A model generated the notes under the pieces. It was not told the DNA's origin and made no database searches. It saw nothing but the letters and a program-made list of their open reading frames with translations. The translations under genes were made by a program, and so were the position numbers. A DNA stretch of 64,000 nucleotides from Lysobacteraceae bacterium 2PB. Lineage in GTDB: Bacteria > Pseudomonadota > Gammaproteobacteria > Xanthomonadales > Xanthomonadaceae. The stretch spans positions 142,659 to 206,658 of the forward strand of contig SCMT01000004.1 of the NCBI GenBank assembly GCA_005502915.1, written 5' to 3'. Each line of letters starts with the position of its first letter. Within the stretch, counting starts at the first letter, position 1. Shown here piece by piece: positions 1 through 10,803 of the stretch.

Positions 1-603
1 GAAGCGCGCGATCGGCTGCGTCAGTGTCTCGTCGGGACCGAGGATCAGGTTCAATTCGCGATCCAGCACGAACGGCAGCGCATCCAGCAGCATCCGCACC
101 GGCGCATCGCTGTTCAGTCGCATGGTCATGCCGTCGAGCAGGAAACGCACGTGGTTGCTGCCCCAGGTGCGTTCGGGCACGCGTTCGCCCCATCCGGCCA
201 GTGGCTCCACGCGGATCCGGATCCGCGGACGACCCTGCAGCGGGCGGATGCGGCGCACCAGCATCACCGGGCGATAGAAACGTTCGTGCTCGCGCCAGCG
301 CGGCGCGAAGTCGACGATCTCGAGCGCGCCGCCGTCGTGGTCGTGCAGGACCGTGCGCAGCACCGCCGTGTTGCCGAGATAGGCCTGTTCGGCGTGCGAG
401 AAGCCTTCCATTTCCACGGCATGCACGCCGCCGCCGATGCGCGGCGACAGCAGCGCGCAGAACACCGGATCGCCGTCGAAGGCCGGCAGGCAGGACCAGA
501 CCACGCGTCCGCGCGCATCGATCAGGGCGCTGATGCTGCAGTTGCCGATGATGCCGAGGTCGAGCGTGGCGCGTTCCGGTGTGGTGCCCGTGGCGTCGAT
601 CAT
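1..603 (-). CDS. Glycoside hydrolase family 15 protein, N-terminal part (glucoamylase/trehalase-like), cut by the window edge
   Basis: Reading the minus strand from the ATG at 603 gives 201 codons with no stop, running off the left edge. The start overlaps the otsB stop (ATGA), so the two genes are translationally coupled. The N-terminus (DLGIIGNCSISALIDARG, then WSCLPAFDGDPVFCALL) is the typical opening of bacterial GH15 proteins of the trehalase/glucoamylase type, which hydrolyse alpha-linked glucose from non-reducing ends. Only the N-terminal beta-sandwich region is visible; the (alpha/alpha)6 catalytic barrel and its glutamates lie outside. In related genomes otsB, a GH15 gene and otsA form one trehalose locus, so otsA may follow to the left; that is inference. 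Exact substrate cannot be judged from this part. Confidence 0.85.
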   Translation of the reverse strand, partial: MIDATGTTPERATLDLGIIGNCSISALIDARGRVVWSCLPAFDGDPVFCALLSPRIGGGVHAVEMEGFSHAEQAYLGNTAVLRTVLHDHDGGALEIVDFAPRWREHERFYRPVMLVRRIRPLQGRPRIRIRVEPLAGWGERVPERTWGSNHVRFLLDGMTMRLNSDAPVRMLLDALPFVLDRELNLILGPDETLTQPIARF

Positions 604-1358
604 GCGGATTCTCCGTGTGTGAGCGAATCGAGCCAGTCGCGCACCGACGCCGGATCGGGCAGGGCATGGCGGGCGGCGCTGTCCTCGCGCATGCCGACCA
701 GCACGCTGATGCCGCCGCGGGCGTTGACTTCGCGAAACCCCGGTTCGTCGGTGAGATCGTCGCCGACGAACACCGGGCGACGATCGCGGAAGGGTGGTTC
801 CTCCAGCAGTGAGGCGATGGCGCTGCCCTTGTCCGCGCACGCGGGAACCAGTTCGATCACGCAATGCCCCGGCTGCAGTCGATAGCCGGGCAGGCGCGCG
901 AGTGCGTCTTCGGCGAAGGCGCGCAACGCGCGCTCCGCGCCGGGCGCGTTGCGCCAGTGCAGGGCGATCGAGACGCCCTTGTCCTCGATCAGCGTCCCGA
1001 TGTGCTGACGGCATAGCATCGCCGCATCGGCGACCACCGCCGGCATGGTCGCGGCGGGCATGGTCTGTCGCAGCACGCCGTCGCCGGTGCGCAAGGCGTG
1101 TCCATGCAGCGCAGCGACGGGCAGGCGAAGCGGTGCGAACAAGGCGTCGATCGCGTCCACCTCGCGCCCGCTCACCAGCGCAAGCGCGCCATCGAGCGAT
1201 CCGCTCAGTCGCGACAGCGTCGATCGAAGCGCCGCGGGAACGACCACGCATTCCGGTCGCGACGCGAACTCGACCAGGCTGCCGTCGATGTCGAGGAACA
1301 GCGCATGATCGCGATGCAGCGCGGGCGGGCGTGGTCGTGTTGCATCCAGGCCATCCAT
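600..1358 (-). CDS. otsB: Trehalose-6-phosphate phosphatase
   Basis: 252 residues. HAD-superfamily phosphatase that removes phosphate from trehalose 6-phosphate to give trehalose, a cytoplasmic osmoprotectant. Motif I is LDIDGSL with the nucleophile D23 and acid/base D25. An SGR motif (LVSGREVDAID) follows in the cap-proximal region, then the lysine motif ADKGSAI and the metal-binding motif VGDDLTDE. Length matches OtsB. The gene overlaps the following GH15 gene by four bases, so both are likely made from one minus-strand mRNA. The upstream intergenic region to the divergent gene at 1551 carries a perfect 13-bp-arm hairpin (1477-1506). Confidence 0.93.
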   Translation of the reverse strand: MDGLDATRPRPPALHRDHALFLDIDGSLVEFASRPECVVVPAALRSTLSRLSGSLDGALALVSGREVDAIDALFAPLRLPVAALHGHALRTGDGVLRQTMPAATMPAVVADAAMLCRQHIGTLIEDKGVSIALHWRNAPGAERALRAFAEDALARLPGYRLQPGHCVIELVPACADKGSAIASLLEEPPFRDRRPVFVGDDLTDEPGFREVNARGGISVLVGMREDSAARHALPDPASVRDWLDSLTHGESA

Positions 1359-1476
1359 GTCGCGAGGCTAACCAGCGATGCGTTACGGAATCGTCAACCC
1401 GTCGGCTTGCGCATGCAGGATGTGACGCCTGCACGTCGAACCCCCGGATGTGCGGCGTGAAAGCCCGTGGCGCATG

Positions 1477-1506
1477 GCATCCTGCACGACGCATCGTGCA
1501 GGATGC
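1477..1506. repeat. Perfect inverted repeat between otsB and the divergent DUF4166 gene
   Basis: Two 13-base arms (GCATCCTGCACGA and its complement) are separated by CGCA. It lies in the shared upstream region of two divergent genes, about 120 bases before the otsB start and 45 before the DUF4166 start. It could be a regulator site or an RNA hairpin in a 5' leader. No T-run follows, so it is not a clear terminator. Confidence 0.5.
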
Positions 1507-1550
1507 ATCGGGATGTTGGATGATGGCGTCTCGCAGGCAAGGGGGCACGC

Positions 1551-2096
1551 ATGTCGACGCACGCGATTCCGCATACATCGCTCTTTGCCGGACTGCTCGG
1601 CGAGGCTTTCGATGCGCTTCCGGCGCCGCTGCGCATCCTGCACCTGCGCGACGGTCGCGCGCTGTGGCGCGGCGAAGTCGAGGTGATCCGCGGCCGTAGC
1701 CTGCTGTCGCGCTTCTGCGCCTGGTCCACGCGCCTGCCACCAGCGGGCACGGGGCCGATCGAGGTGGAGATCATCGCCGCGCAGGGGCGCGAGCAGTGGA
1801 CGCGGCATGTCGCCGGCCACGCGATGCGCTCGCGACTGCGTGCCGTCGACGGTCTGCTCGACGAGCGCCTGGGCTTGGTCGATTTCCGCTTCCGCCTGGC
1901 CAGCGTCGATCGCGATATCGTGTGGACCGTCGCCGGCGTGCGCGTGTTCGGCCTGCTGCCGCTGCCGGTCGCGTGGTTCTCGCAGGTGCGGGCACGCGAA
2001 TTCGCCGACGGCGAGCGCTATTGCTTCGAAGTGGTCGCCGCGCTGCCGCTCGCAGGGCCGCTGGTGCACTACCGGGGCTGGCTGGAGGTCGAGTGA
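1551..2096 (+). CDS. DUF4166 domain protein
   Basis: 181 residues, no signal peptide and no membrane segment. The sequence (LLGEAFDALPAPLRILH near the start, a central WTRHVAGHAMRSRL, and FRFRLASVDRDIVWTVAGVR) matches the DUF4166 family, a small family of unknown biochemical role often found fused to or beside saccharopine-dehydrogenase-like proteins. This fits the saccharopine-dehydrogenase-like gene 600 bases downstream on the other strand. The stop codon overlaps the GTG start of the DCC-family gene (GTGA), so the two are coupled. Function unknown. Confidence 0.75.
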   Translation: MSTHAIPHTSLFAGLLGEAFDALPAPLRILHLRDGRALWRGEVEVIRGRSLLSRFCAWSTRLPPAGTGPIEVEIIAAQGREQWTRHVAGHAMRSRLRAVDGLLDERLGLVDFRFRLASVDRDIVWTVAGVRVFGLLPLPVAWFSQVRAREFADGERYCFEVVAALPLAGPLVHYRGWLEVE

Positions 2097-2539
2097 ACGA
2101 CTTCGTTCAAGAGGCCGGCACCGGCGCGGTCATCGTCTTCGATGGCGTCTGCGTGCTGTGCAATGGCTGGGTTCGCTTCCTGCTGCGCCACGATCGCCGG
2201 CAGCGCTACCGCTTCGCGGCGATGCAGGGCGAGGCCGGGCGCGCACTGCTCGCGCGCCATGGCCTCGACCCCGACGATCCGGTCTCGTTCCTGCTCGTCG
2301 AATACGACATCGGGCCGGACCACGCCGCGTCGCCGCGCGTCTCCACCGACACCACCGCGATCCGCCGCGTGCTCGCCGGCCTCGGCGGTGCCTGGCGCGT
2401 CGCGCATCTCGCCGCGCTGTTGCCGGCCTTCGTCCGCGATCCGCTGTATCGCCTCGTCGCACGCAATCGCTATCGCCTGTTCGGCCGGCACGATGCGTGC
2501 AGGGTGCCGACGCCGGAAGAGCGCGAAAGATTTCTCTGA
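2093..2539 (+). CDS. DCC-family thiol-disulfide oxidoreductase (DUF393)
   Basis: 148 residues from a GTG start that overlaps the previous stop by four bases. The opening VIVFDGVCVLCNGWV contains the DGxCxxC signature that defines the DCC (DUF393) family, a thioredoxin-like group. The family also carries an arginine-rich C-terminal half, seen here as RDPLYRLVARNRYRLFG. Such proteins are presumed cytoplasmic redox proteins; substrates are not known. The GTG was chosen because it leaves a short lead before the conserved FDG and couples to the upstream gene; longer in-frame starts would overlap the DUF4166 gene heavily. Confidence 0.8.
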   Translation: MNDFVQEAGTGAVIVFDGVCVLCNGWVRFLLRHDRRQRYRFAAMQGEAGRALLARHGLDPDDPVSFLLVEYDIGPDHAASPRVSTDTTAIRRVLAGLGGAWRVAHLAALLPAFVRDPLYRLVARNRYRLFGRHDACRVPTPEERERFL

Positions 2540-2563
2540 AGATCACCGCGCTCTGGAAATGTC

Positions 2564-2681
2564 CTGTCATCCCGAGCGCAGCGAGGGACCTGCTTTTGAC
2601 TTCATGGCTTGAGCCTGGCATCCGAGGATGTGAAGCAGTGGCATCCAAAGCAGGTCCCTCGCCTGTGGCCCGGGATGACAG
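2564..2681. repeat. Long inverted intergenic repeat, family A copy 1
   Basis: The left arm (about 2564-2594, beginning CTGTCATCCCGAGCGCAGCG) and the right arm (about 2649-2681) are near-complementary. Another copy of the same unit is at 45843-45929, so this is a dispersed element and not only a local terminator. It sits between convergent genes and may also act as a bidirectional terminator. It has no coding capacity, which suggests a REP- or MITE-like element. Confidence 0.75.
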
Positions 2682-2698
2682 TTTGGTTGGTCGTGCAT

Positions 2699-3808
2699 TC
2701 AACCCTCCCGCAGCGTCGCCGTCATCGCGAATCCCTCCAGCGCCGCCATGAACTCCTCCAGCGTGAACAGGTCGAGGCAGGGCCGTGCGCCGCTGCCCGG
2801 CAGCGTGCCGCGCGCGAGCTTGCGCGCCAGCACGATCGCGGCGGTGGCGGGGATCTGCGGGCCGTCGCCGTTGCGGGCGACCAGCGTCCAGTCCAGCCGC
2901 AGCGGCGTGCCGTCGAGGCCGGTACCGCGCATCGACACCTGCATGAAACCGGTGTCGCTGCCGATGTCCTGCCAGAACTCGCTCATCGCGAACAGCGGCT
3001 TCGCGAAGGGCAGCATGCTGCGCAGCAGGCGCGCACGCACCGCCCAACTCGCCAGCCACAGGCCGAAATGCATGCGCCGCAGTTCCAGCCCGGCGCGGAA
3101 ATCCAGCGTGCGCAGATCCGGATGGCGCGCCGGCAGCACGTCGAGGTCGGGCACTTCGCAGCGGGCGGCCCAGCGTGCGCCGACGCCGTCCACCTTCAAT
3201 CGTCGCAGCGACTGCCAGCCATGCGCGGTGCGCCAGGCGCCGTCGCGCAGGATCCGGAACGGATGGCCGACGTAGCCGAGGATCGACAGCGTCGTCGCCC
3301 AGCCCCGCGGCGTGCGGTTGCCCGGCGCGATCGCAGTCTCGATGTGGTCGAGTCGCGAGAAGCGGTTGAGGTGCGCGGCGATCACCGCCGCATGCAGGCC
3401 GGGCACGCTGCTCGCGCCCGAGACCACCCAGCGCCCTGCCGCGCGCGCGCGTTCGTCGAGGAGACCGATGCCGCCCACGAAGGCACGACCGTCGGCGAGG
3501 TCGACGCAGTGCGCGCCGACGTCCAGTGCGGCTTCGGCCACGCGGTAGTCGCGGCCCTGGAACGGCCCGGCGGTGTCGATCACCAGGTCCGGGCGCAGGG
3601 TGGCGAGGCGTGCGCCGAAGTCGGGCGCGGCGGTGTCGATCGCGGCGGTCTCGATCCGCGCCTGCGGATGTTCGATGCCGGCGACCAGGCGCTCGGCGCG
3701 TGCGCGGTCGCGGCCGGCGACGATCACGGTCAGGCCGGCGTCGCGGGCGAGGGTGCGGGAAATACGGCTGCCGAACAGGCCATAGCCGCCGAGGACGAGG
3801 ATGCGCAT
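2699..3808 (-). CDS. Saccharopine dehydrogenase-like NAD(P)-dependent oxidoreductase
   Basis: 369 residues, beginning MRILVLGGYGLFGSR, a Rossmann nucleotide-binding loop at the very N-terminus. The family signature region DTAGPFQGRDYRVAEAA and the following GAHCVDLADGRAFVGGI are typical of saccharopine dehydrogenase NADP-binding domain proteins. Substrate cannot be assigned: relatives include lysine-pathway enzymes but most, like this one, are uncharacterised. The start at 3808 was chosen because it places the GxGxxG loop at residues 7-12; longer in-frame readings run into low-complexity sequence. It is convergent with the DCC gene, separated by the family A repeat. Confidence 0.82.
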   Translation of the reverse strand: MRILVLGGYGLFGSRISRTLARDAGLTVIVAGRDRARAERLVAGIEHPQARIETAAIDTAAPDFGARLATLRPDLVIDTAGPFQGRDYRVAEAALDVGAHCVDLADGRAFVGGIGLLDERARAAGRWVVSGASSVPGLHAAVIAAHLNRFSRLDHIETAIAPGNRTPRGWATTLSILGYVGHPFRILRDGAWRTAHGWQSLRRLKVDGVGARWAARCEVPDLDVLPARHPDLRTLDFRAGLELRRMHFGLWLASWAVRARLLRSMLPFAKPLFAMSEFWQDIGSDTGFMQVSMRGTGLDGTPLRLDWTLVARNGDGPQIPATAAIVLARKLARGTLPGSGARPCLDLFTLEEFMAALEGFAMTATLREG

Positions 3809-3858
3809 GGGCCCATGGTAGCCGGTGGAGCAACGCCGCCCGTGGCTGAACCGATTGC

Positions 3859-4905
3859 GTGCGGATGACGTCCTGCATTGCCGAGCTTGGCGGCACGGCC
3901 GGTACAGTCCGTGTTCCCGCCAGCCACGGTCTGCCTCCGAATGCGTATCGCTCCCGCACTGCTCAGCTGTCCCTGCTGCTCGCCTTCGCTGCGCCCGGCG
4001 CGGAGGCCGCCACACTGTCCGAAGTCCAGTCCCTGCTGGAGGCGCGGAACCCGTCGGCGCTGAAGGCCGCCGAAGCGCTCGCGAAGGCGACGCCGAAGGA
4101 TGCGGGGGCATGGATCGCGCTGACCCGCGCGCGCCTGCAGGCGGGCAAGGCCGAGGCGGCGATCGAGTCCGCCGAACGGGCGACCGAAGCGGGACCGAAG
4201 AACGCGCAGGCCTTCCTGTGGCTGGGCAATGCCTACGGCAACCGCATCGGCGAGGTCGGGATGCTGTCGAAGATGGCCATGGCGCCGAAGCTGCGCGATG
4301 CCTTCGAGCAGGCCGTCGCGCTGGATCCGACCCTGGTCGATGCGCGCAATGCGCTGGTCCTGTTCTACCTGCAGGCGCCGAGTGCGATCGGCGGCGGCAT
4401 CGACAAGGCGCGCGCGCAGGCCGCGGCCATCGCCAAGTACGACCGTGCGAAGGGCTTCCTGGCGCAGGCGCAGATCGCGTCGCACGAGAAGAAGCCGGAC
4501 CAGGCGATCAAGGCCTACGAGTCCGCCGTCGCGTCGAAGCCCGGCGACGACAGCCTGCGCCTGGGCCTGATCCTGCTCTACCAGCAGGAAAAGCGCTGGG
4601 CCGATGCCTATAACGCGATCCGCAAGTGGAGCGCCGAGAGCCCCGATGCGGTGAGGCCGAAGTACCAGCTCGGCCGCATGGCCTCGCTGTCCGGACAATA
4701 CCTGCAGGAAGGCGAGGCGGCGCTGCGCGCCTACCTGAAACTGCCGCGCGGAAAGGAGGATCCCGCCAGCCAGCACGCCTACTACCGCCTCGGGCTCGTG
4801 CTCGCCAAGGCGGGGCGCAAGGACGAAGCCCGCGCGAACCTGCAGGCGGCGCTGAAGATCGACCCGAAGCTCAAGGAAGCGAAGGCGGCCCTCGCCGAGC
4901 TGTGA
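3859..4905 (+). CDS. Tetratricopeptide repeat protein, probably periplasmic
   Basis: About 348 residues from GTG 3859 (ATG at 3865). The body is made of helical repeats of TPR type (NAQAFLWLGNAYGNRIGE, AIKAYESAVASKPGDDSLRL, HAYYRLGLVLAKAGRKDEAR), a scaffold for protein binding. The start is doubtful. A signal-peptide-like core LSLLLAFAAPGAEA is in this frame around residues 37-50, but a better N-terminus (MRIAPALL, ATG 3941) lies in the neighbouring frame, so a one-base indel or an unusual start near 3941-3970 is possible. It precedes clpB, which has its own promoter. No enzymatic motif is present. Role unknown. Confidence 0.75.
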   Translation: MRMTSCIAELGGTAGTVRVPASHGLPPNAYRSRTAQLSLLLAFAAPGAEAATLSEVQSLLEARNPSALKAAEALAKATPKDAGAWIALTRARLQAGKAEAAIESAERATEAGPKNAQAFLWLGNAYGNRIGEVGMLSKMAMAPKLRDAFEQAVALDPTLVDARNALVLFYLQAPSAIGGGIDKARAQAAAIAKYDRAKGFLAQAQIASHEKKPDQAIKAYESAVASKPGDDSLRLGLILLYQQEKRWADAYNAIRKWSAESPDAVRPKYQLGRMASLSGQYLQEGEAALRAYLKLPRGKEDPASQHAYYRLGLVLAKAGRKDEARANLQAALKIDPKLKEAKAALAEL

Positions 4906-4973
4906 GCATCGGCAACATGTGCACCGTTCGACTGGCCGTTTGACCGGCGTCAAGGCCGCCGGGCCGGGCAGGG

Positions 4974-5001
4974 CTTGGAATCGTCTCGCGGGCCCCTATG
5001 T
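4974..5001 (+). promoter_or_regulatory. RpoH (sigma-32) type heat-shock promoter of clpB
   Basis: CTTGGAA at 4974-4980 and CCCCTATGT at 4993-5001 are separated by 12 bases. This closely matches the heat-shock sigma-32 consensus (CTTGAAA, spacer 11-16, CCCCATnT). It lies about 49 bases before the clpB ATG, which agrees with clpB being an RpoH-regulon gene in gammaproteobacteria. Confidence 0.75.
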
Positions 5002-5049
5002 CAGGGGCATCGCGGCCCGGCCGCCCTTTCTCTTCGTGGAGTCCCGCCC

Positions 5050-7635
<2,586 letters not shown>

Positions 7636-7646
7636 GTCCGCCCATG

Positions 7647-7680
7647 CCGGGCGCGTGCCGGATCGTCCGGCGGCGCCCGG
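7647..7680 (+). terminator. Hairpin downstream of clpB
   Basis: CCGGGCGC...GCGCCCGG with inner complementary GCCGGA/TCCGGC forms a strong GC-rich stem 11 bases after the clpB stop. There is no clear T-run, so intrinsic termination is likely but not certain. Confidence 0.55.
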
Positions 7681-7769
7681 TACCTCCCGTGACCAGGCGC
7701 GCCATCCCCTGAGATTTCGTGGCAGGATGGACTCCGGCCGCCGGCGGGCGGCCCCGTCGCGGGGGACGC

Positions 7770-10013
7770 ATGCACGTGTTCTGGCGCAACTGGCGGGGGC
7801 GGGTGCTGTGGCTTGGCGGCCTTGCGCTGCTGCTGCAGCAGATCCCGGTGCCCTACCTGCTCGCCCTCCCCGGTGCCGAAGCCGCCCCGGCCGCTGCCTC
7901 CCTCGTCCATCTGCATGCCGGCCTGCTGCTGGCGGTGGCCCTGCTGGATCCCGACCGTCGCGTGCTGCTCGGCTGCAGCCTGGTCGCCTTCGCCGGCTGG
8001 CTGGTGCGCGCGTGGTGGATGGACTACCAGGGCAGCGTGTATCTGCTCGGCGTGGTCAATGCGATCGCGACCTATCTGTGGACCCTGCTCTGTGCGCACT
8101 GGATGGGCTGGCCCCGGCCCGTCTGGGGCCAGCGCCTGCGTCGCGAGGACCTGCCGCGCATGCTGATGGTCGGGCTGCTGCTGTTCCCGGCGGGCATGGT
8201 GGTCTCGTGGTCCGCGATCAACAACGCCGGAAGCGCGTCGGGGCAGTGGCTCAATGCGGTGCAGATCCTGTTCGCGAAGCACTTCGGCGTGGCCATCGTG
8301 ACGTTTCCGCTGATCCTGGCCTGGACAGAGCGCCATCGCCCGAGCGAACGCCTGTTGCCGCGCCATCTCCGCTGGGCGGTGCTGTTCGGCCTTTTCCTGG
8401 TCGGCAGCCTGTGGATCGGGGTCAGCATGCGTGCCCTGCATCCCGATGCGGGCCAGCCCGGCGTCGTGCTGATGGACTACCGGTTCACGCTGTTCGCGGC
8501 GCTGGCCTGGTGCATGCTCCACCTGCGTCCGCTGTTCGCCATGCCGCTGCTGTCGGCGACCTTGTTCGCGCTCGTGTACTCGCTGGCCGGCACGGCGGCG
8601 TCCAGCGCCACGCCGTTCGGTTTCCTCAACCTGCTGCACCTCGCGGTCGAGCTGAACATCCTGCTCGTGGCGATGCTGTACTTCAACGTGGTCGAACGCG
8701 ATGCGCGCGACCTGTCCGCGCAGCTGGTCGCCGAATCGCGGCGCGACGCCACCACACGGCTGCCCAACCTCAACGCGCTCTCGCATCGCCTGCTGTCGTC
8801 GTCTCCCGCACGCTGCGAGATCGGTTGCCTCGTGCTCGACCAGGCCGACGAACTGGTCCACGGCATCGGCCTCGCCAGCCAGACCAGGCTGATGAACCTC
8901 GTCGCCGGCGGCATGGCGGACCTGGTCGAGGCCTATTGCATCGGCACCGGCCAGTTCGCGCTGCTCCCGCTGCAGCCCGATGCCGACGGCGCGATCTGGA
9001 CGCGGGTCATCGCCCGTGTCGAACAGCTCGAACTGGAGAGCGGTCGCCAGCCGATCCGCCTGTTGCCCTACGTCGGTGTCGCCGACTGCCTGCCCGAAGA
9101 CCAGGAAGCCATCGATGCGGCGCTGATGCGCGCTTCGCACCTCGCGCACGAAGCGCGGCGTCGCAACGAGCTGCACCCGCTGTACGCGGGCGATGAGGCG
9201 CCCCAGGTCAGCGCGAGGTTGCACGAGGCCGCCGAGGCGCTGTCCTGCCTGCGCGGCGAGCGCGTCGTGCTGTACGTGCAGCCGATCGTCCGCCTGTGCG
9301 CCCCGGACGGCGGCGAGCCGGACCAGTTGCATGGCGAGGTGCTGTGCCGGCTGCGACGGCAGGACGGCACGCTGCTGATGCCGGATCGCTTCATGCGCGC
9401 GATCGAAGGCGCGGGCCGTGGCGTCGAGCTGGACCTCGCGGTGACCCGCGCGCTGTTCGCCTGGCTGCGCGCGCACCCGGCCGAAGCCGCGCGGGTGGGG
9501 CAACTGGCGGTGAACCTGACCGGGCAAAGCCTGGCCTCGTCGGGCTTCCGCGCGCAGCTGCTCGACATGCTGGCGAGCCCGCCGCTGCCGCTCTCGCGCC
9601 TGTGCTTCGAGATCATCGAGACCGCCGCGATCTCCAGTCCTGCGGAGACCTACGCTTTCCTCGGTGCGCTGCGCACACGCGGCTGCCAGATCGCCGTCGA
9701 CGACTTCGGCGTGGGCATGCAGAGCTTCGGGCGCCTGAAGGAACTGCCGGTCGACGTGATCAAGATCGACGGATCGTTCATCCGCAACGTCACCCAGCGC
9801 GGCAAGGACCACGCGATGGTCGAAGCCACGGTCGTGGTGGCCCGCGCTTTCGGGGCGAGGACGGTGGCCGAATACGTCGAGGACGATGCGACGCTGCGCT
9901 GCCTGCGCGAACTCGGCGTCGACTGGGTGCAGGGCTATCTCGTCGGCCGTCCGGTGCCGATCGCCGACGCGTTCGCGAACACGCCCGCCAGCGCGCCCGC
10001 CAGTGCGCGCTGA
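7770..10013 (+). CDS. Membrane-anchored EAL-domain protein (probable cyclic-di-GMP phosphodiesterase)
   Basis: 747 residues. The first ~310 contain about eight hydrophobic helices of MASE1-like sensor type. They are followed by a degenerate GGDEF region (RRDATTRLPNLNAL at the start, no GGDEF signature), which is probably not a cyclase. The EAL domain covers about 495-740. The signature is EVL (523-525) in place of EAL, but the glutamate is kept. Other catalytic or metal residues are present: N in AVNLTGQ, E in CFEIIETA, DD in AVDDFGVG (644-645), K in VIKIDGSF and E in TVAEYVED. Hydrolysis of cyclic-di-GMP is therefore plausible. The ATG at 7770 was chosen because it starts directly before the first hydrophobic stretch. 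The gene stands alone between clpB and the minus-strand yceH. Confidence 0.88.
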   Translation: MHVFWRNWRGRVLWLGGLALLLQQIPVPYLLALPGAEAAPAAASLVHLHAGLLLAVALLDPDRRVLLGCSLVAFAGWLVRAWWMDYQGSVYLLGVVNAIATYLWTLLCAHWMGWPRPVWGQRLRREDLPRMLMVGLLLFPAGMVVSWSAINNAGSASGQWLNAVQILFAKHFGVAIVTFPLILAWTERHRPSERLLPRHLRWAVLFGLFLVGSLWIGVSMRALHPDAGQPGVVLMDYRFTLFAALAWCMLHLRPLFAMPLLSATLFALVYSLAGTAASSATPFGFLNLLHLAVELNILLVAMLYFNVVERDARDLSAQLVAESRRDATTRLPNLNALSHRLLSSSPARCEIGCLVLDQADELVHGIGLASQTRLMNLVAGGMADLVEAYCIGTGQFALLPLQPDADGAIWTRVIARVEQLELESGRQPIRLLPYVGVADCLPEDQEAIDAALMRASHLAHEARRRNELHPLYAGDEAPQVSARLHEAAEALSCLRGERVVLYVQPIVRLCAPDGGEPDQLHGEVLCRLRRQDGTLLMPDRFMRAIEGAGRGVELDLAVTRALFAWLRAHPAEAARVGQLAVNLTGQSLASSGFRAQLLDMLASPPLPLSRLCFEIIETAAISSPAETYAFLGALRTRGCQIAVDDFGVGMQSFGRLKELPVDVIKIDGSFIRNVTQRGKDHAMVEATVVVARAFGARTVAEYVEDDATLRCLRELGVDWVQGYLVGRPVPIADAFANTPASAPASAR

Positions 10014-10016
10014 GAC

Positions 10017-10679
10017 TCAGCCGTCCTGGCCGGACGCTGCCGCTTCCAGCGCCGCGACCCGCGCTTCGAGCGCCTCGATGCGGGCCAGGAGCGCATCGGT
10101 GTCGATGCGGGCATCGTGCGCGCGACCGGCCGGGCCGTCGTCGTCGCGCTCGGGCATCACCGGCTCGCCGCAGAGCAGGTGCGCGTAGCGGTCCTCGCGC
10201 TGGCCCGGGCCGCGCGGCAGGCGACGGACCAGCGGCGTCGCGCGTTCGGCCAGCCGTTCGAGGGCGTGGCGCACGTCGTCGGCGTCGGCGAAGCGGTGCA
10301 TGCGCTCGCTGCGCGCCAGCAGTTCGTGCAGGGTCTGCGGGCCGCGCAGGAACAGCAGCGCCATCAGGCTGGTCTGCGCCGCGGTCAGGTCGAAGACGCG
10401 GTCGATGCGGTGGTGGTAACGCTCGGCGCGCGCACCGTACTCGGACTTCACCAGGCCGCGCGGCTCAAGCTGGCGCAGCGCATGGCCGATCTCGCCGGAG
10501 GACAGGTTCGTCACCGGCTCGCGCGCGGTCTTCTGGTTGCAGGCCATGACCAGGTTGTTGAGCGTCAGCGGATAGACGTCGGGCGTCGTCGCCGCCTTCT
10601 CGGCCAGGCTGCCGAGGATGCGGGCCTCGACGGGCGTCAGCGCCGGGGCGGCGGGGGCGGTGTCCTGTGCGGTGTCCAT
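10017..10679 (-). CDS. YceH family protein (DUF480)
   Basis: 220 residues. The sequence ILGSLAEKAATTPDVYPLTL followed by NQKTAREPV is diagnostic of the YceH/DUF480 family, two tandem winged-helix domains (about 15-95 and 100-180). The C-terminal tail contains a heptad pattern (LLARIEALEARVAALEAA) that looks like a short coiled coil for oligomerisation. The fold suggests nucleic-acid binding, but the biochemical role is not established. It is convergent with the EAL gene with only three bases between stops, and divergent from the small secreted protein at 10804. Confidence 0.88.
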   Translation of the reverse strand: MDTAQDTAPAAPALTPVEARILGSLAEKAATTPDVYPLTLNNLVMACNQKTAREPVTNLSSGEIGHALRQLEPRGLVKSEYGARAERYHHRIDRVFDLTAAQTSLMALLFLRGPQTLHELLARSERMHRFADADDVRHALERLAERATPLVRRLPRGPGQREDRYAHLLCGEPVMPERDDDGPAGRAHDARIDTDALLARIEALEARVAALEAAASGQDG

Positions 10680-10803
10680 GCGGGTCTGCGCGGCCTGTGT
10701 GAAATGGGCCCGGCGATTCTAGCCGGCTTGATGCGCGATTCATCCCGGATGGGGCAAGCTGGCGCGGTCGCGGGTTCAGCCCGCCTCCACAGGAGAGACC
10801 TCC

